From contig JBIKNC010000029.1 in the NCBI GenBank assembly GCA_044358925.1, forward strand, positions 1-27,664: a stretch of DNA of 27,664 bases, written 5' to 3'. The position numbers and the translations under genes were made by a program. The notes under the pieces were generated by a model that saw only the letters and a list, made by a program, of their open reading frames with translations, was not told the origin of the DNA and did not search any database. This document shows, one piece after another, positions 25,048-27,664 of the stretch; position 1 is the first letter of the stretch; each line of letters opens with the position of its first letter. The stretch is from Rohdeia sp044358925. Its GTDB lineage: Bacteria; Planctomycetota; UBA1135; GCA-002686595.

Positions 25048-25736
25048 ACGGCGTGGCTGGGAGCCGCACCGTCACCGTCGCGCTCGAAACGTCCACACGC
25101 GCGCCCTCCATCGCCGCCGCCCTCGCGACGGGCCCGATCGAGCTCGTGCGTCTCGAAGGCGAGCGCGCACACGCGAGCGATCTGTTGCCGGTGCTCGACG
25201 CGCTGCTCACGCGCCTCGGCACGACGCCGCAGGACATCACACGCGTCGTGGTCGGGCTCGGTCCGGGCAGCCTCACGGGCCTGCGCGTCGGTGGAGCCAC
25301 CGCACTCGGCATCGCACGCGCCGCCGGAGCGGCTCTCGTCGGCGTGTCGTCCTTCGAAGCGGCGGCCGCGGCCGTGGCTGGCGAGCACGCCGTGCTGATC
25401 GTGAACGACGCGCGCGGCGCACGTTTCGACGTCGCGTGTCACGCGGTCGGCGCAGGCGGCGTGCGCGAACTCCTCGCGCCCGTCTCGTTCGGAGAGGACG
25501 AGGTGCGTGCACTCGCGCTGCGCTTTCGCGACGAACACGGCGACCGCGCGCTCGTGCTGTGCGATCCGTCGTCGCGCGAGCGCTTCGACTTCGAGCGCAG
25601 CGGGCTCGCCCAGCGCGAACTCGCGCCGAGCGCCGACCACCTGCTGCGCCTGGGGCGCGAGCGCGCGCCGAGTCCGACGCCGCCGCAGCCGCTCTACCTG
25701 CGCGACTTCCAGGTGCGGGCGCCGCGGCGCTCCTGA
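25044..25736 (+). CDS. tsaB: tRNA t6A modification protein TsaB
   Basis: 230 residues. It belongs to the ASKHA fold with the family strand VTVALETSTRAPSIA, the GLGPGSLTGLRVG block (71-83; usually GPGSFTGLR) and SFEAAAAAVAGEHAVLIVNDAR. The C-terminal PLYLRDFQVRAP corresponds to the usual P-x-YLR end. TsaB pairs with TsaD and TsaE to make N6-threonylcarbamoyl-adenosine at tRNA position 37. No tsaD, tsaE or rimI is adjacent. The ATG overlaps the glmM stop by 4 bp (ATGA), making it the probable last gene of the operon before the 25817 hairpin. Confidence 0.88.
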   Translation: MNGVAGSRTVTVALETSTRAPSIAAALATGPIELVRLEGERAHASDLLPVLDALLTRLGTTPQDITRVVVGLGPGSLTGLRVGGATALGIARAAGAALVGVSSFEAAAAAVAGEHAVLIVNDARGARFDVACHAVGAGGVRELLAPVSFGEDEVRALALRFRDEHGDRALVLCDPSSRERFDFERSGLAQRELAPSADHLLRLGRERAPSPTPPQPLYLRDFQVRAPRRS

Positions 25737-25816
25737 CGCGCCGGCCGAGCGCGCGCCGATGCCGCGCTGGAGCGTGCCGCGCGCGAACTCAGCGCGCGCG
25801 AACACGCCTCACGAAA

Positions 25817-25855
25817 ACACACGAGGGCGAGGCATGGCGCCTCGCCCTCGTGTGT
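25817..25855. terminator. Long perfect hairpin between tsaB and the histone gene
   Basis: A perfect 17-bp stem (25817-25833 with 25839-25855) with a 5-nt loop lies between the convergent tsaB and histone-fold genes. On the minus strand it is followed by GTTTTCG, a proper U-tract, so it should terminate the histone gene. On the plus strand it is followed by GTGTTCAG and may also stop the ftsH-tsaB operon. Confidence 0.75.
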
Positions 25856-25944
25856 GTTCAGTCGTGGTGACCGTCACCGCGAGCGCGTCGGACGACGCAT
25901 TCGCATCGGAGGCCACGGCACGTGCGTCGAACGACGCACTCGAA

Positions 25945-26169
25945 TCAGAGGTCTTGCGGGCGGAGCGTCTTGCGACCGTTGTCGGTGGCGCGGCGTTCGG
26001 CCGTCTTGATGAGCATGCGGACGGCGCCGTCGAGCGCACCGTAGAAGTCGCCCGAGACGTTGATGCCCGAGGCGGCCTTGGTGCGGCTCTTCGAGATGAT
26101 GTACTCGCCGGACGAGACTTTCGTCTTCTTGCCTGCGGCGGCGGCTTTCTTGGCTTTCTTCTTGGCCAT
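25945..26169 (-). CDS. Bacterial histone-fold protein with lysine-rich N-terminal tail
   Basis: 74 residues from the ATG at 26169. Residues 1-17 form a basic tail (MAKKKAKKAAAAGKKTK, eight Lys). The rest can be laid on the archaeal histone fold without gaps. Helix 1 is EYIISKSRTKAASG, loop 1 is NVS, and helix 2 is GDFYGALDGAVRMLIKTAERR with its ATDNG end. Loop 2 is GRKTL, with a truncated helix 3 RPQDL at the C-terminus. The Arg66-x-Thr68 pair and Asp73 seven residues after Arg66 reproduce the loop-2 Arg-Thr pair and Arg-Asp clamp spacing of archaeal histones. The short helix 3 resembles bacterial dimeric histones such as Bdellovibrio Bd0055. It likely binds DNA as a dimer. It is a monocistronic unit ended by a strong hairpin. 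A different small basic nucleoid protein is the main alternative. Confidence 0.75.
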   Translation of the reverse strand: MAKKKAKKAAAAGKKTKVSSGEYIISKSRTKAASGINVSGDFYGALDGAVRMLIKTAERRATDNGRKTLRPQDL

Positions 26170-26581
26170 GGCTGGGTAGCGCGCGAAGCGCTGTGGTTGG
26201 GGGCTGCGACGGCAGTCGTGCTGCAGTCGTCTGGGGAACAGGCTGGGTCGGGCAGCTCGCCCCGCCCCGCGCGATTCGCGCGGGAAAGCGGGATTTGGCG
26301 CCCGAACTCGAAAGGAACGCCGGAGAGCTTGGTCGCCACGCGCGCTGCGAGTCAACCTCCGAAGTCGGCAGGGATTGGCGGAATGGTGGCTTTCCGCCCG
26401 CTTTTCCTGCTTCTGACACGAAACGCGCTCGATCGGCGCGCCCGGAGCGAAGGATGGCGCGGACGGCCTCCATTCGGCGGTTCGCGCGCGATCGGTGCGC
26501 GGCCGGCGCGCGAGTGCCGCGCGGGGCACGCGGGCCGAAAGCCGCGCGGAGCGCGTCGAACCCACGGCTAGCCTCGCGAAC
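26170..26581. other. Divergent intergenic region, histone gene / alr
   Basis: 412 bp with no supported gene. It must hold the promoters for the minus-strand histone gene and plus-strand alr. A TTGACT on the minus strand (26350-26355) could be a -35 element, but no good -10 lies 16-18 bp away. An inverted repeat at 26266-26284 (8-bp stem, loop ATT on the plus strand) is in the histone leader and has no T-tract. Neither start codon has a Shine-Dalgarno site. Confidence 0.4.
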
Positions 26582-27664
26582 ATGCAGCGCGTGCGGGCTT
26601 GGGCGGAGATCGACCTCGCGGCTTTCGGGCGCAACCTCGAGCGCATCCAGGCGGCGGCCGGTGCGGGCGTCGAGGTGATGCTCGTGCTCAAGGCGGACGC
26701 CTACGGACACGGCGCGGCGGCGCTCGCGCGGTTCGCTCGCGGTCGCGGCGTGAAGACGTTCTGCGTCGGAACGGTCGAGGAGGCGGTCGAACTGCGGCGC
26801 GCCGGGATCAGCGAGCGCGTTCTGCTGCTCGGCACGCTGGTCGACGAGGAATCGCACGACGCCCTCGCGCACGGCATCGAGCTGTGTGTGCATTCGAGCG
26901 ACCGCTGCCGCATGCTCGACGCCCTCGCCGTGCGGCGTGGGACGCGCGCGCGTGTGCACCTCAACGTCGACACCGGCATGGGGCGCCTCGGTGTGCATCC
27001 GGAGCGCGCGCTCGAACTCGCGAGCGAGATCCGCGACATGCCCGGCCTCGACCTGGTCGGCCTCACGACCCACGTGGCCGCCTGCGACGGTCTCGCCGAT
27101 CCGCGCGGACGCGCGCAGATCGAGCGTTTCGACGCGCTCTGCTCAGGTCTTCTCGAACGCGGAGCGCTGCCGCCGCTGGTCCACGCCGCGAACTCGGCCG
27201 TGCTGTTCACTGCGCCGGCGGCGCGCACCGCTCACGCGGCGCCCGCACAGGCCGCCACGCAGGCCGCCTCACGGCGCGCACCGCTCTACTCCGGCGTGCG
27301 CCCCGGCATCTCCGCCTACGGACTTCTGCCGCCGCAACTCCCCCACGCGAACGAACTGGAGCCGATCCTCTCGCTGTGGACGCGTGTCGTGTTCTTCAAG
27401 GACGTGCCGCGCGGCACGCCGATCGGCTACGACGGCACGTACACGACGACGCGCGACAGCCGCATCGCGACGCTGCCCATCGGCTACCACGACGGCATGG
27501 CGTGGCGCTGCGGGAATCGCGCGCACGTGCTCGTGCGCGGTCGACGGGTGCCCGTCGTCGGCCGTGTGTCGATGGACTACACGACGATCGACGTGACCGA
27601 CGTCGCGGGTGTCACCGTGGGTGATCCCGTCGTCGTGATCGGTCGCCAGGGCGACGAGTCGATC
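26582..27664 (+). CDS. alr: Alanine racemase, 3' end beyond window
   Basis: 361 codons are present and the frame is open at the right edge, so the C-terminal end is missing. The enzyme makes D-alanine for peptidoglycan with PLP. The N-terminus reads RVRAWAEIDLAAFGRNL, with the PLP Lys in VLKADAYGHG (Lys37). HLNVDTGMGRLGVHP and TTHVAACDG follow. Later come VRPGISAYGL, the second catalytic Tyr in IGYDGTYTTTRDSRIATLP (Tyr283), PIGYHDG and VPVVGRVSMDYTTIDVTD. Between HAANSA and the VRPG block lies an Ala/Arg-rich insertion of about 20-25 residues (about nt 27205-27300) not usual in the family. The ATG at 26582 is the natural start. Confidence 0.93.
   Translation, partial: MQRVRAWAEIDLAAFGRNLERIQAAAGAGVEVMLVLKADAYGHGAAALARFARGRGVKTFCVGTVEEAVELRRAGISERVLLLGTLVDEESHDALAHGIELCVHSSDRCRMLDALAVRRGTRARVHLNVDTGMGRLGVHPERALELASEIRDMPGLDLVGLTTHVAACDGLADPRGRAQIERFDALCSGLLERGALPPLVHAANSAVLFTAPAARTAHAAPAQAATQAASRRAPLYSGVRPGISAYGLLPPQLPHANELEPILSLWTRVVFFKDVPRGTPIGYDGTYTTTRDSRIATLPIGYHDGMAWRCGNRAHVLVRGRRVPVVGRVSMDYTTIDVTDVAGVTVGDPVVVIGRQGDESI

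Noticed and set aside
26266..26284. Hairpin with 8-bp stem upstream of the histone gene considered as a terminator
   Set aside because: There is no T-tract on either strand and no gene ends nearby; at most it is a leader structure.
26599..27624. Closed plus-strand frame inside the alr region
   Set aside because: It is an out-of-frame shadow. The frame starting at 26582 has all alanine racemase motifs and simply runs off the window edge.

Overview
The window is very GC-rich, densely coded DNA from a Gram-negative-type bacterial chromosome. Several features point to the Planctomycetota or a similar deep-branching, double-membraned phylum. They include lipoprotein signal peptides, an LptE-like and a BamD-like envelope protein, a sulfatase-family hydrolase, a bacterial STT3-like membrane glycosyltransferase, Trp-Val-Pro-Gly-His-Trp type exported proteins and a HEAT/VWA-type protein. 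The phylum is an inference; no rRNA or tRNA gene is present to anchor it. I see no insertion sequence, phage gene, CRISPR array or tRNA.

Layout. (1) 1-710: C-terminal end of a VWA-domain protein, plus strand. (2) 714-5699, minus strand: two adjacent membrane-associated dynamin-like GTPases whose genes overlap by 4 bp, followed by a lipoprotein of the sulfatase/alkaline phosphatase superfamily. (3) 5827-7409, minus: an exported protein with about 51 cysteines built on a ~38-40 residue tandem repeat, with its own terminator. (4) 7664-7972: pterin carbinolamine dehydratase, preceded by a duplicated palindromic site. (5) 8004-9055, minus: a sulfite-oxidase-like molybdoenzyme coupled to a PilZ protein. 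(6) 9280-9699: a small exported aromatic-rich protein. (7) 9797-13934, minus: an ECF-type sigma factor, imidazolonepropionase (hutI) and an STT3-like transferase, all overlapping. (8) 14081-25736, plus: a long co-directional run of CNNM/CBS protein, recO, BamD-like lipoprotein, LptE-like lipoprotein, ftsH, folP, a fused diadenylate cyclase-YbbR gene, glmM and tsaB. (9) 25945-26169, minus: a 74-residue histone-fold protein with a lysine-rich tail. (10) 26582 to the window end: alanine racemase, cut by the edge.

How the genes work together. The plus-strand run joins envelope biogenesis (OM lipoproteins, FtsH proteolysis, GlmM for UDP-GlcNAc) with c-di-AMP signalling, folate synthesis and tRNA t6A modification. 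It is a variant of the widespread ftsH-folP-cdaA-cdaR-glmM order in which cdaA and cdaR have become one gene. Seven gene pairs overlap by exactly 4 bp (ATGA or GTGA), which suggests translational coupling.

The most noteworthy items are the bacterial histone, the single-chain CdaA-YbbR protein with a DGG in place of the DGA motif, the Cys-rich repeat protein, the GTPase pair with degenerate G4 motifs, and the near absence of Shine-Dalgarno sequences.
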